Source of the DNA: Massilia putida
Lineage (GTDB): Bacteria; Pseudomonadota; Gammaproteobacteria; Burkholderiales; Burkholderiaceae_D
NCBI RefSeq assembly: GCF_001941825.1
Contig: NZ_CP019038.1
Location: 2,604,001 to 2,668,000, forward strand
DNA length: 64,000 nt
Direction of reading: 5' to 3'
Shown here: piece by piece, positions 24,882 to 32,615 of the stretch
How the letters are laid out: the number at the start of each line of letters is the position of its first letter
How positions within the stretch are numbered: position 1 is the stretch's first letter
The notes under the pieces: generated by a model
The model's input: the letters and a program-made list of their open reading frames with translations, nothing else
The model's database searches: none
Told to the model about the DNA's origin: nothing
Made by a program: the position numbers and the translations under genes

Positions 24882-25589
24882 TTACAGGACTTGCTTGATG
24901 TCGGCCAGCGTGAGCGCGCCCTTGTTGGACAGGTTCAGCTTGACGCCATCGGCATTGTTGGTGGTGACGCTCGCGACGCTGTCGAGCGACAGGCCGGTGG
25001 CGTCGGTCAGGGCGGCGCCGCCGCGCGTCGCTACGACCTTGAAGGTGTAATTTCCGTCCGCCAGGGTGATGGGCTTGCCGCTGCTGTCCAGTTTGGTCGC
25101 ATCGGGCACGCCGTCCCAGGCGAGCGGCACGACGCCGGCCTTTTGCGCACCCAGATCCATCGTCTCGACCTCGTTGCCCTTCGCGTCGCTGATGACGACC
25201 TTGACGTTGTCGGCATCGCTGGCCAGGTTCACGCCCAGCACGCCCTTGCTGCTCGCCAGGGTGACGCTGTTGCCGTTCACGAGCACGCCGCGGCCGATCA
25301 GGTTCGTCGCCTGCATGGCTTCCGACGTCTTGTAGCTGGACTGCAGCGATTCCAGGGTCGTGTTCAGCTTGTTCACGCCCGTCACGGTCTGCAGCTGCGC
25401 GAGCTGGCTCGTCATCTGGGCGTTGTCCATCGGGTTCAGCGGATCCTGGTTCTGCAGCTGGGTCACCAGCAGCGTCATGAACTTGTCGGTGTCCGCGGAG
25501 ACGCTGTCCTTGTTGGTCGTCTTCTTCGCGTTCATCGTCGACATCAGGTCGGTGATGGGCGTGCTGGTGGTGTCGGTTACGGTCGCCAT
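24882..25589 (-). CDS. flgD: Flagellar hook capping protein FlgD
   Basis: This 235-residue protein has the N-terminal FlgD motif F-M-T-L-L-V-T-Q-L-Q-N-Q-D-P-L-N-P-M-D-N at about 37-56, then Q-L-A-Q-L-Q-T-V. The tudor-like and FnIII-like C-terminal half carries W-D-G-V-P-D and L-A-D-G-N-Y-T-F-K-V. FlgD caps the growing hook and is not retained in the final structure. It lies between flgC and flgE. Confidence 0.96.
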   Translation of the reverse strand: MATVTDTTSTPITDLMSTMNAKKTTNKDSVSADTDKFMTLLVTQLQNQDPLNPMDNAQMTSQLAQLQTVTGVNKLNTTLESLQSSYKTSEAMQATNLIGRGVLVNGNSVTLASSKGVLGVNLASDADNVKVVISDAKGNEVETMDLGAQKAGVVPLAWDGVPDATKLDSSGKPITLADGNYTFKVVATRGGAALTDATGLSLDSVASVTTNNADGVKLNLSNKGALTLADIKQVL

Positions 25590-25619
25590 GGGAGCGTGTC
25601 GGTGTGAGGGTTAATCTGG

Positions 25620-26018
25620 TTACTGGCCGAGGGTCAGCGTCTTGAGCAGCATGGTCTTGGCCGCGTTCATGGTCTCGACGTTCGTCTGGTACGAGCGCGA
25701 GGCCGACAGCATGTTGACCATCTCGTCGACCACGTTCACGTTGGGCATCGAGACATAACCCTTGTCGTCGGCGAGCGGATTCTTGGGGTCGTACACCTGC
25801 TTCAAGGGCGACGCGTCCTCGACCACCTCACGCACCTTGACGCCCGTGCCGCTGTCCATCGGGACGGCCTCGAACACGACCTGCTTGGCGCGGTAGGCCT
25901 CGCCCGTGGCGCTCGTCGCGCTGTCGGCGTTGGCGAGGTTGCTGGCCGTCGTGTTCAGGCGCTGGGCCTGGGCGCTCATGGCCGAGCCGGCCACGTTGAA
26001 GACATTAAATAAGGACAT
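25620..26018 (-). CDS. flgC: Flagellar proximal rod protein FlgC
   Basis: This 132-residue protein has the family length. The N-terminus [24 protein letters not shown] and C-terminal [21 protein letters not shown] are diagnostic rod-protein helices. It lies 2 nt downstream of flgB. Confidence 0.97.
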   Translation of the reverse strand: MSLFNVFNVAGSAMSAQAQRLNTTASNLANADSATSATGEAYRAKQVVFEAVPMDSGTGVKVREVVEDASPLKQVYDPKNPLADDKGYVSMPNVNVVDEMVNMLSASRSYQTNVETMNAAKTMLLKTLTLGQ

Positions 26019-26020
26019 GA

Positions 26021-26449
26021 TTACTGGCCTCCCTGGATGGCCGCGAGCATGTTGCGGATCTGCTGGTTGATCATCGTGATGCCGGCTTCGTAGCGCAGCG
26101 CGTTGTCGGCGAACTGGGTGCGTTCCGTATCCATGTCCACCGTGTTGCCGTCGACGGCGCCCTGCCTCACCGTGCGGTACAGCACGGGCGTGGCACCGTC
26201 CGCCAGCGTCTTGCCGTCGGCCGCAGCCTTGGCGCTCGGATAATGCGCGGCGGACGTCGTCGCCAGCGGCGCCGAGTTCGTCGCACGCGCCAGCGCACCT
26301 TGCAGGGCGCTGGAAAAATCGATGTCGCGCGCCTTGAAATTCGGCGTGTCCGCGTTGGCGATATTCGACGCGAGCAATTCCTGGCGCTGCGAGCGCAGGC
26401 TGAGCGCGGTTTCATTGAAACGCAGGTACTCGTCGAGTTTGCCGATCAT
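26021..26449 (-). CDS. flgB: Flagellar proximal rod protein FlgB
   Basis: This 142-residue protein starts at ATG 26449 ([11 protein letters not shown]). It carries [15 protein letters not shown] and the C-terminal [18 protein letters not shown]. It is the first gene of flgBCDEFGHIJKL and is divergent from flgA. An open frame continues upstream but is only the antisense of flgA. Confidence 0.96.
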   Translation of the reverse strand: MIGKLDEYLRFNETALSLRSQRQELLASNIANADTPNFKARDIDFSSALQGALARATNSAPLATTSAAHYPSAKAAADGKTLADGATPVLYRTVRQGAVDGNTVDMDTERTQFADNALRYEAGITMINQQIRNMLAAIQGGQ

Positions 26450-26492
26450 GGTGGCTCCGTTTTTTCCAGGTATCTGGTGGTGGACAGCATGG

Positions 26493-26498
26493 ATCATA
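26493..26498 (-). promoter_or_regulatory. Candidate -10 element for the flgB operon
   Basis: TATGAT on the minus strand lies 44 nt before the flgB ATG in the 171-nt flgA/flgB divergent gap. The matching -35 is weak (ATTGGA with 16-nt spacing), as is common for activator-dependent class II flagellar promoters. No FliA or sigma-54 consensus was found here. Confidence 0.3.
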
Positions 26499-26620
26499 CG
26501 GACCTGTCGAGTCTTCCAATCGGGCAATAAAGAGACCCAAAACCCGGCTATTCGGCGATTCGACGGCGGCGCGCCGGACCTAAGATGGCAGCGTCGCAAA
26601 AACCCGCACACGTTCACAAC

Positions 26621-27319
26621 ATGAAACGCAAGCTCCTCACCGCCCTGCTCATCGGCGCCGCCTCGCTGGCATCCGCGCAGACGACACCCGTCGGCCGCCA
26701 GAACGTCAACACCCTGCGCACCGTCGTCGAGCAATTCCTGCAGACCCAGACGGCCGGCCTGCCCGGCACCGTGACGGTGAAGGTGGGCGCGATCGACGCG
26801 CGCACCGCCCTCGCCGCCTGCCCGGCGCCGGAAGCGTTCCTGCAGCCGGGCGCGCGTGCCTGGGGCAAGACGACGGTGGGCGTGCGCTGCACGGCGCCGT
26901 CGAACTGGACGATCTTCGTGCAGGCGCAAGTGAACGTGCAGGCTGAATATGTCGCCGCGGCACTGCCGCTGGCCCAGGGCCAGGCGATCGAGCAAAGCCA
27001 GCTCGTATTGGTGAAAGGCGACATCGCCACCATGCCGAACGGCATCATCACGGACATGGCGCAGGCGATCGGTCGCACGCCGACCGTGTCGCTGGCGGCC
27101 GGCACGCCGCTGCGCCTCGACACGCTGCGCAGCAAGCCCGTCGTGCAACAAGGCCAGGCCGTACGCTTGGTTTCGAACGGCAATGGATTTTCAGTATCGA
27201 CCGAAGGCAAGGCCATCGGCAACGCCGGCGACGGGCAGATCGTGCAGGTGCGCACCCCGTCCGGCACCGTCATCAGCGGCACGGCGCGGACCGGCGGCAT
27301 GGTCGAGGTGGCGTTTTAA
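26621..27319 (+). CDS. flgA: Flagellar P-ring assembly chaperone FlgA
   Basis: This 232-residue protein has a Sec signal peptide (M-K-R-K-L-L-T-A-L-L, cleavage near A-S-A-Q). The mature part has an N-terminal SAF-like region and the C-terminal chaperone domain: R-T-P-T-V-S-L-A-A-G-T-P-L-R, G-Q-A-V-R-L-V-S-N-G-N-G-F-S-V-S-T-E-G-K-A, A-G-D-G-Q-I-V-Q-V-R. It assists FlgI ring assembly in the periplasm. It is divergent from flgB and 161 nt before flgM. Confidence 0.95.
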   Translation: MKRKLLTALLIGAASLASAQTTPVGRQNVNTLRTVVEQFLQTQTAGLPGTVTVKVGAIDARTALAACPAPEAFLQPGARAWGKTTVGVRCTAPSNWTIFVQAQVNVQAEYVAAALPLAQGQAIEQSQLVLVKGDIATMPNGIITDMAQAIGRTPTVSLAAGTPLRLDTLRSKPVVQQGQAVRLVSNGNGFSVSTEGKAIGNAGDGQIVQVRTPSGTVISGTARTGGMVEVAF

Positions 27320-27327
27320 GGCAGCAA

Positions 27328-27406
27328 AGGGGACACTGTCATCACGGATCGTTCGCAGGGACTTTGAAAAGTGGGGCAAGCGCCCGCACTTTGTTTGATG
27401 TCCCCT
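27328..27406. repeat. Inverted repeat (AGGGGACA arms) between flgA and flgM
   Basis: Arms AGGGGACA (27328-27335) and TGTCCCCT (27399-27406) enclose an inner hairpin pairing AAGTG-GGGC with GCCC-GCACTT around 27370-27392. It may act as the flgA terminator. The last T of the right arm is the first base of the FliA -35 element of flgM. Confidence 0.5.
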
Positions 27407-27432
27407 AAAGTTTTCGGCAACAAGGCCGTTAC
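27406..27432 (+). promoter_or_regulatory. FliA (sigma-28) promoter for flgM
   Basis: TAAAGTTT (27406-27413), an 11-nt spacer and GCCGTTAC (27425-27432) closely match the FliA consensus TAAAGTTT-N11-GCCGATAA. It lies 48 nt before the GTG start of flgM. A FliA-dependent flgM promoter gives the classic feedback in which the sigma factor makes its own anti-sigma factor. Confidence 0.75.
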
Positions 27433-27480
27433 TGAAGGCAGATCCCGGGCTTTCTGCTCCGACCTGAGAAGGATGATGCT

Positions 27481-27783
27481 GTGAAAATCAACGATACACT
27501 CAAAAGCAACGCAGGCGTGCAGGCCAACAATTCGGCCACGACTGCGAAGAGCAGCGACGCGGCCGCCGCAAAAACGGTCTCGCCTGCGGCGACCGACACC
27601 GTACGCCTGTCCTCGCAAGGCCAGGCGCTCGCGGCCGGCGGCACCAATCAAGTGTTCGACAGCAAGAAGGTTGAACGCATCAAGGCGGCCATCGCGGATG
27701 GCCATTTTCAAGTGAATTCGGAGAAAGTGGCGGACGGCCTGTTGGACACGGTGCGCGACCTGCTGCATTCCCGCAAACAGTAG
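27481..27783 (+). CDS. flgM: Anti-sigma-28 factor FlgM
   Basis: This 100-residue protein starts at GTG 27481 with GAGAAGGA 7 nt upstream. It begins M-K-I-N-D-T-L-K, has a disordered Ala/Thr-rich centre with D-T-V-R-L-S-S-Q-G, and ends with the FliA-binding helices K-V-E-R-I-K-A-A-I-A-D-G-H-F-Q-V-N-S-E-K-V-A-D-G-L-L. FlgM holds FliA inactive until it is exported through the finished hook. It is followed 7 nt later by flgN. Confidence 0.95.
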   Translation: MKINDTLKSNAGVQANNSATTAKSSDAAAAKTVSPAATDTVRLSSQGQALAAGGTNQVFDSKKVERIKAAIADGHFQVNSEKVADGLLDTVRDLLHSRKQ

Positions 27784-27790
27784 ATAACCC

Positions 27791-28261
27791 ATGGCCATTG
27801 CATCCCCTGGCGCAACCCTGCGCGAAGAACAGCAAGTGATCGGTTCCATCGTGGAACTGATGAAAACGGAGCAACAGCTCCTGATCAGTGCGGATGCGGA
27901 TGGCCTCTCGACCATCACCCCCAACAAGCTGCAACTGGCGCAGCGCGCGTCGACCTTGTCGCGCGTACGCCACAAGGCCCTCGCCGCCGCCGGCTTTGCC
28001 GCAGGCGAAGCCGGGATGGAGCCGTGGCTGGCCGTGGGCGGCAACGACGCCCTGCGCGCCGAGTGGAACCGCCTGCTGGAACTGACCCGCCAAGCCAAGG
28101 AGCTCAACCGCGTGAACGGCATGCTCGTCAACCGCCAGCTGAGCCAGGCCCAGGCCGCGCTGAACGAATTGCGCGGTCCCGCCGGCAATGCGGCCGGCGT
28201 CTACGGGCCGGGCGGCCAGACCGTGTCGGCGGGGCCGTCGCGGCGGTTCGCGGTCGGCTGA
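27791..28261 (+). CDS. flgN: Flagellar export chaperone FlgN
   Basis: This 156-residue helical protein has FlgN/FlgK-chaperone features: an N-terminal long helix (E-E-Q-Q-V-I-G-S-I-V-E-L-M-K-T-E-Q-Q-L-L), then W-N-R-L-L-E-L-T-R-Q-A-K-E-L-N-R-V-N-G-M-L-V-N, and the Y-G-P-G-G-Q-T tail. FlgN delivers FlgK and FlgL to the export gate; both partners are in this window. The stop lies 7 nt from the convergent EAL gene. Confidence 0.92.
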   Translation: MAIASPGATLREEQQVIGSIVELMKTEQQLLISADADGLSTITPNKLQLAQRASTLSRVRHKALAAAGFAAGEAGMEPWLAVGGNDALRAEWNRLLELTRQAKELNRVNGMLVNRQLSQAQAALNELRGPAGNAAGVYGPGGQTVSAGPSRRFAVG

Positions 28262-28268
28262 TCCGCTC

Positions 28269-30725
28269 TTACGACGCGACGGTGACGTCGGGCATACGTT
28301 CTCCGGTCAACATCCGCTCGATCTGCTCCGGCCACACCGGCGGGCTGAAGTAATAGCCCTGGATTTCGTCGCACCCGTTCTCGCGCAGGAAGGCCACCTG
28401 CTCGGCCGTCTCGACACCTTCCGCCACCGCTTCCAGGTTCAGCGTATGCGCCAGCGCGATGATGGCGCGCGCGATCGCGGCATCGTTCGTGTCGGCCGTC
28501 ACGTCGCTCACGAAAGAACGGTCGATCTTCAGCACGTCGATCGGGAAACGTTTTAGATAACTGAGCGACGAATAGCCGGTGCCGAAATCGTCGATCGACA
28601 GCGCCACGCCGAGCGCCTTCAGCGAACGCAGCACGCTCGCCGCTTCGGCCGTGTCGCGCATCACCGTGCTTTCCGTGATCTCGATCTCCAGGCAAGCCGG
28701 CGGCAGGCTGCTCCGTTCCAGCGCCGCTTGCACCCGCTGCGCCAGGCCGGCCTGCTGGAACTGGCGCGCCGACAGGTTCACGGAAACGCGCAGCGGCGGC
28801 AATCCCTGCGCGCGCCACGCGGCCGCGCGCGTGCAGGCTTCGTCCAGCCCCCACATGTCCAGGTCGTCGATCAGGCCGGTCTCCTCCGCGAGTGGAATGA
28901 AACGCGCCGGCGGCACGAGGCCCAATACCGGATGACGCCAACGCACGAGCGCTTCCACGTCGCGCACGGCGCCGCTCGCCAGGTCGACGCGCGGCTGGTA
29001 TTGCAAAGCGAACTGGTTGCGCTCGATGGCATGGCGCAGCAGCCCTTCCAGGTCGACGCGTTCGCGGATCGCCTGCGCCATCGCATCCGAGTGGAAGCAG
29101 TGGCGCGCCGGGCCCTCGGCGCGCGCAGCGGCCATCGCCACCTGGGCCATCTGCAACAGTTCGGGCGCGCCGCAGGCGCCATCCGGCAGCAGCGCGATGC
29201 CGACGCTGGCGGCCAGGAACACGCGCTCCCCGCCGATCGCGAACGGCTCGCGCATGGCGTCCAGCAGGCGGCCGGCCAGCGCCGCCGCCGCGTCCTGGCC
29301 GGATTGCTTTTGCACGACGATGAATTCATTGCCGCCCTGGCGCGCCAGCATGTCGCCCGGATGCAGCAGACTCGACAGCCGAACGACGCATTCGCGCAGC
29401 ACGTCGTCGCCGCCGCCATAGCCGTAGCCGCTGTTGATCTTGCGGAATTCGTTCAGGTCGAACACGAGCACGGCCAGCGTATGGCCGCCCTGGCACGCGC
29501 CGGCGATCGCTTCGTCCAGGGTTTCGAGGATGCGGGCGCGGTTCGGCAGGCCGGTTAGCGCGTCGTGCGTGAGCTGTTCGACGAGGGCGCGTTCGAGCCG
29601 GCGCCGCTCGGACAGGTCGCGCACGATGGCGACTTGCTGGCCGCTCGGCATGCCGGCGCGGCGCACCTCGGCCGGGAACGCGGTGCCGTACACGCGGCGG
29701 CATTCCAGTTCGGCGTCGCCGGCGCCGGGCGGCACCAGCACGTCCAGCGGCAGGCCGGCGGCCGTCTCGCGCGCGACGCCGAACAGGTTTTCCGCGCGCG
29801 CGTTCATCATCGTGATGCGCCCTTCCGCGCCAACCAGCAGGATGGCGTCCGGCGCGCATTCCATCAGGCTGCGGAAGCTGGCCTCGCTCTCGGCCAGCGA
29901 ACGTTCCGAACGCTGCAGGCGCAGATACGGCGCCTGCACGGCGGCCACCCAGATCGCGCGGTGCAGGCACAGGTAGGCGATCACTTTGTACACGTGGCCG
30001 ACCATGCACATCACGTCATCCGGCCGCGCGTACAGCGTGAAGCTGACGCCGCCCAGCGCTATCACCGCCGCCGCCGCGGCCAGGTAGCGGTCGGTGCGCA
30101 GGCGGGTGACCAGCGCGCGCCGCAGCAGGAACAGCGCGGCCACGCCATTCATCGCGATCAGCACGACTTCGACACCGATCTTGAACGGCGTCAGGCCCCG
30201 CCCCGGCACATAGGTCGGGGGCAGCGCCACCGGATCGGCCAACGCCAGCCAATAGCCAAGCACGACCATGCCCAGCGCCGCCGCCAGCGCCCAGCCGCGC
30301 ACGCGCCGGCCGACGATCCGCTCGCGCGGGGCAAACGCGGCGACGAGCAGCGCGCCCGCGCTGACGACCCGCGCCAGCAGCCAGAATTCGATGCCGCGCC
30401 CGGCCGAGCCCGGTCCCGCCAAGCCGGGCATGCCTTGCACGGACATCAAGTGGCCGATGTCGAGCAGCGCGACCACCAGCGCGGCCGGCGACAGCAGGGC
30501 CACGCGGATCGGCATGTCGCGGCCGATGCCGTGCCAGCCCGTGGCAAACACGAGCATCGCGACGACCACCGAGACCACTTCCATGGCGGTGTGCGCCGTC
30601 AGGTACCAGCGCGGGTCCCACGGCAACAGCGCCGCGTGGCCGAGCGCGAGCCAGGCCATGAATGCGGCCAGCAGCGCCGTCAGGATGGACAGCCGTACCG
30701 CGGACGAAATCCTGCGCGGCCTCAT
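28269..30725 (-). CDS. Membrane PAS-GGDEF-EAL protein (probable c-di-GMP phosphodiesterase)
   Basis: This 818-residue protein starts at ATG 30725; a longer frame adds an Arg-rich tail. An N-terminal membrane sensor of about eight helices (MASE3-like) spans roughly residues 5-265, followed by a PAS domain at about 290-400, GGDEF at about 405-570 and EAL at about 580-810. The GGDEF active motif reads G-G-N-E-F at 464-468, with Asn replacing the catalytic Asp, so cyclase activity is unlikely. The EAL half keeps E-A-L-V-R (591), V-N-L-S-A-R-Q, E-I-T-E-S, I-D-D-F-G-T-G-Y, K-I-D-R-S and Q-G-Y-Y-F-S-P-P, so it should hydrolyse c-di-GMP. It probably opposes YcgR braking (inference). Confidence 0.9.
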   Translation of the reverse strand: MRPRRISSAVRLSILTALLAAFMAWLALGHAALLPWDPRWYLTAHTAMEVVSVVVAMLVFATGWHGIGRDMPIRVALLSPAALVVALLDIGHLMSVQGMPGLAGPGSAGRGIEFWLLARVVSAGALLVAAFAPRERIVGRRVRGWALAAALGMVVLGYWLALADPVALPPTYVPGRGLTPFKIGVEVVLIAMNGVAALFLLRRALVTRLRTDRYLAAAAAVIALGGVSFTLYARPDDVMCMVGHVYKVIAYLCLHRAIWVAAVQAPYLRLQRSERSLAESEASFRSLMECAPDAILLVGAEGRITMMNARAENLFGVARETAAGLPLDVLVPPGAGDAELECRRVYGTAFPAEVRRAGMPSGQQVAIVRDLSERRRLERALVEQLTHDALTGLPNRARILETLDEAIAGACQGGHTLAVLVFDLNEFRKINSGYGYGGGDDVLRECVVRLSSLLHPGDMLARQGGNEFIVVQKQSGQDAAAALAGRLLDAMREPFAIGGERVFLAASVGIALLPDGACGAPELLQMAQVAMAAARAEGPARHCFHSDAMAQAIRERVDLEGLLRHAIERNQFALQYQPRVDLASGAVRDVEALVRWRHPVLGLVPPARFIPLAEETGLIDDLDMWGLDEACTRAAAWRAQGLPPLRVSVNLSARQFQQAGLAQRVQAALERSSLPPACLEIEITESTVMRDTAEAASVLRSLKALGVALSIDDFGTGYSSLSYLKRFPIDVLKIDRSFVSDVTADTNDAAIARAIIALAHTLNLEAVAEGVETAEQVAFLRENGCDEIQGYYFSPPVWPEQIERMLTGERMPDVTVAS

Positions 30726-31045
30726 GCGGCCCTGCCTGCGGCGGCGCCGGTCGTGTCGTGCTCGATAGTCATGTGATTGAGGCGAATGGCGCCGTGGGCA
30801 AAGCCGCACGAGCCTGGATGAAAGAAATTCTCTGAAGAAATTTTTATGTCCAGAGAATCAATAAATGATAGCAAGTTATCAAATGTTGATCGAGCAATAT
30901 CTTCTCTCAAGATCATGAATGTTGCGCAAATGCATCAAATTGCATGCACGCAACCGAGTACCGCAACGATAAATGTTGCGATGCAGCAATACAAACATCT
31001 GGAAGCCGCGTTACAAAGGCGATTTGCACCGTATCGGGAGGCACA
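30726..31045. other. AT-rich divergent intergenic region with inverted repeats
   Basis: The gap between the EAL gene (-) and the M35 peptidase gene (+) is much richer in A/T than its surroundings. ATTCTCTG (30826-30833) pairs with CAGAGAAT about 16 nt later. Further on are TTGCGCAA, two copies of ATGTTGCG and a TGCAT-CAA-ATTGCATGCA-like palindrome. A 67-codon open frame here (30846-31049) looks non-coding. The density of small repeats suggests a regulatory region. Confidence 0.4.
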
Positions 31046-32131
31046 ATGAACGGTAACGCGCGCTGGACCGGTGGCATGCTCGCCGCCCTGCTGCTGAGCG
31101 GAGACGCCCGGGCGGCGGCGCCAGGCGGCATCGTCGTCGACGTGACGCCGGCCCGGCAAAACCTGACGCGCAGCGACGACGTCGTCGTGACGGTGACGCT
31201 CCGCAACACGTCGCACGCGACGCTTTACGTGCCGACGTGGCAGACACCGTTCGCGGGCGTGCAGGCGCCGCTGTTCGACGTGACCCGCGACGGCCTGCCC
31301 GTCACCTACCTGGGCATCCGGGCCAAGCGCGCCGCACCTACGCCCGGAGCGCCGGACCGCGCCGATGTCATCGCGCTCGGACCCGGGGCGGCGCGCAGCG
31401 CGCGCGTCGAACTGTCGGCCCTGTACCGCATGGACATCACGGGCGCCTACAGCGTGCGCTACCGCGCCGACCATCTGCAGGTGGTTGGCCGGCCGGATTC
31501 GGCGCGACCGCAAGGCCTGGCCGAAGCGCCGCAGCCAGCCGCCGTCTGGATCGCCGGACGCCTGCCGCGCGGGATGCCGGAACCGTCTCCTGAAGCGCGC
31601 CCTGCCGGCGGCGGCCTCGCCTACGCGCACTGCTCGAACGCGCAGCAGGAAAGCATCGCCGGCGCGGTGCAGGCCGGCCTGGCGATGGCGCAGGATGCCG
31701 ACGCCTACCTGCAGGGCCAGGCGCTGGCAACGCGTTACACCGGCTGGTTCGGCCCGGTGGACAATGCACGGGCGACGACCGTCGCCCGCCACTTTGCCGC
31801 GCTCCGCGAGGCCTTCGCCACCCGGCCGATCACGGTCGACTGCGCGTGCACCCGGTCGTGGTATGCCTACGTCTATCCGAACGAGCCGTACACGATCCAC
31901 GTCTGCAAGGCGTTCTGGACGGCGCCCCTGACGGGCACGGATTCGAAAGGCGGGACGCTGCTGCACGAGATGAGCCATTTCACCGTCGTGGCCGGGACCG
32001 ACGACTGGGTCTATGGACAGGCCGCGGCGGCCGCGCTGGCGGGCAGCGATCCCGACCGTGCGATCGACAATGCCGATTCGCACGAATACTTCGGCGAGAA
32101 CAACCCGTACCGGAACGTGCGGCCCGATTAA
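31046..32131 (+). CDS. M35 family (deuterolysin/aspzincin) secreted metallopeptidase
   Basis: This 361-residue protein starts at ATG 31046 after GGGAGG (31036-31041). A signal peptide ends near A-R-A-A-A-P. Residues about 40-147 form a beta-sandwich-like N-domain (V-V-V-T-V-T-L-R-N, A-P-L-F-D-V, P-V-T-Y-L-G). The C-terminal catalytic domain has four Cys (196, 266, 268, 287), the zinc motif H-E-M-S-H at 307-311, then G-T-D-D-W-V-Y-G at 317-324 supplying the third ligand Asp of aspzincins, and D-N-A-D-S-H-E-Y-F. Related enzymes cleave at Lys or basic sites. Its last 4 nt overlap a convergent gene whose product resembles the N-domain. Confidence 0.88.
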   Translation: MNGNARWTGGMLAALLLSGDARAAAPGGIVVDVTPARQNLTRSDDVVVTVTLRNTSHATLYVPTWQTPFAGVQAPLFDVTRDGLPVTYLGIRAKRAAPTPGAPDRADVIALGPGAARSARVELSALYRMDITGAYSVRYRADHLQVVGRPDSARPQGLAEAPQPAAVWIAGRLPRGMPEPSPEARPAGGGLAYAHCSNAQQESIAGAVQAGLAMAQDADAYLQGQALATRYTGWFGPVDNARATTVARHFAALREAFATRPITVDCACTRSWYAYVYPNEPYTIHVCKAFWTAPLTGTDSKGGTLLHEMSHFTVVAGTDDWVYGQAAAAALAGSDPDRAIDNADSHEYFGENNPYRNVRPD

Positions 32132-32529
32132 GGCGTGATGTGGCGGAACATCACGGGTTCGGTGACGAACGGCGTCGTGGCTTCCGGATGGTGGATGTCG
32201 GCCAGCGCCAGGCCCGAGAAGCGCAATTCATAGGTATGGTCGCCGGGACGGAAGGCATAGTCGGCCGTGATGTCGATGGTGTGCGCATGGGCGGAATGCG
32301 GCGGCAGCTCGAACCAGTCGGACGCGCCGCGCGCGGCGTTGGCGCCGACGTAGGCGATAGGCGCCCCACCCGGATGCGCGCGCACGTCGAACAGGCGGCC
32401 GGCGGGCCGGACATCGGCAGCCAGCGCCTGCGGCAGCCAGACCCGGCGCTCGCCGCGGTTCTCCGCCCGGAAGGTGATCCATACCTTGTCATGCCTCGCA
32501 TCGACGCTCAGGCTTGCATGCAAATTCAT
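32128..32529 (-). CDS. Small protein resembling the N-terminal domain of the adjacent M35 peptidase (candidate cytosolic inhibitor)
   Basis: ATG 32529 is chosen because AAGGAGG lies 4 nt upstream; a longer start at 32553 has no such site. The product is 133 residues, without signal peptide or membrane segments. It aligns by eye with residues about 44-145 of the M35 peptidase: D-K-V-W-I-T-F-R-A-E-N, then R-L-F-D-V-R against A-P-L-F-D-V-T, then P-I-A-Y-V-G against P-V-T-Y-L-G, then L-P-P-H-S-A-H-A with the following I-D-I-T-x-x-Y. It has no catalytic domain. A stand-alone copy of the prodomain-like fold facing the protease gene suggests inhibition or folding assistance, but that is inference. 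Confidence 0.7.
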   Translation of the reverse strand: MNLHASLSVDARHDKVWITFRAENRGERRVWLPQALAADVRPAGRLFDVRAHPGGAPIAYVGANAARGASDWFELPPHSAHAHTIDITADYAFRPGDHTYELRFSGLALADIHHPEATTPFVTEPVMFRHITP

Positions 32530-32615
32530 CCCGCCTCCTTGTTCGTTCGACATTGCTGTCGGGCCGGAACGATTGTAACCCGCACAACGCGGTAGGGTGG
32601 GTGTTTGATGCCGTC

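Noticed and set aside
26524..26550. TAAAGAGA-N11-GCTATTCG as a FliA promoter for flgA
   Set aside because: The -10 half matches the consensus poorly compared with the flgM and flgK sites.
30846..31049. 67-codon plus-strand frame before the M35 gene
   Set aside because: It lies in AT-rich repeat DNA, has no ribosome site and overlaps the well-supported M35 start with GGGAGG.
32585..32615. GTAGGGTGGGTG near the motD stop as a dispersed repeat
   Set aside because: Only one short half-site is visible in the window, so repeat status cannot be shown.
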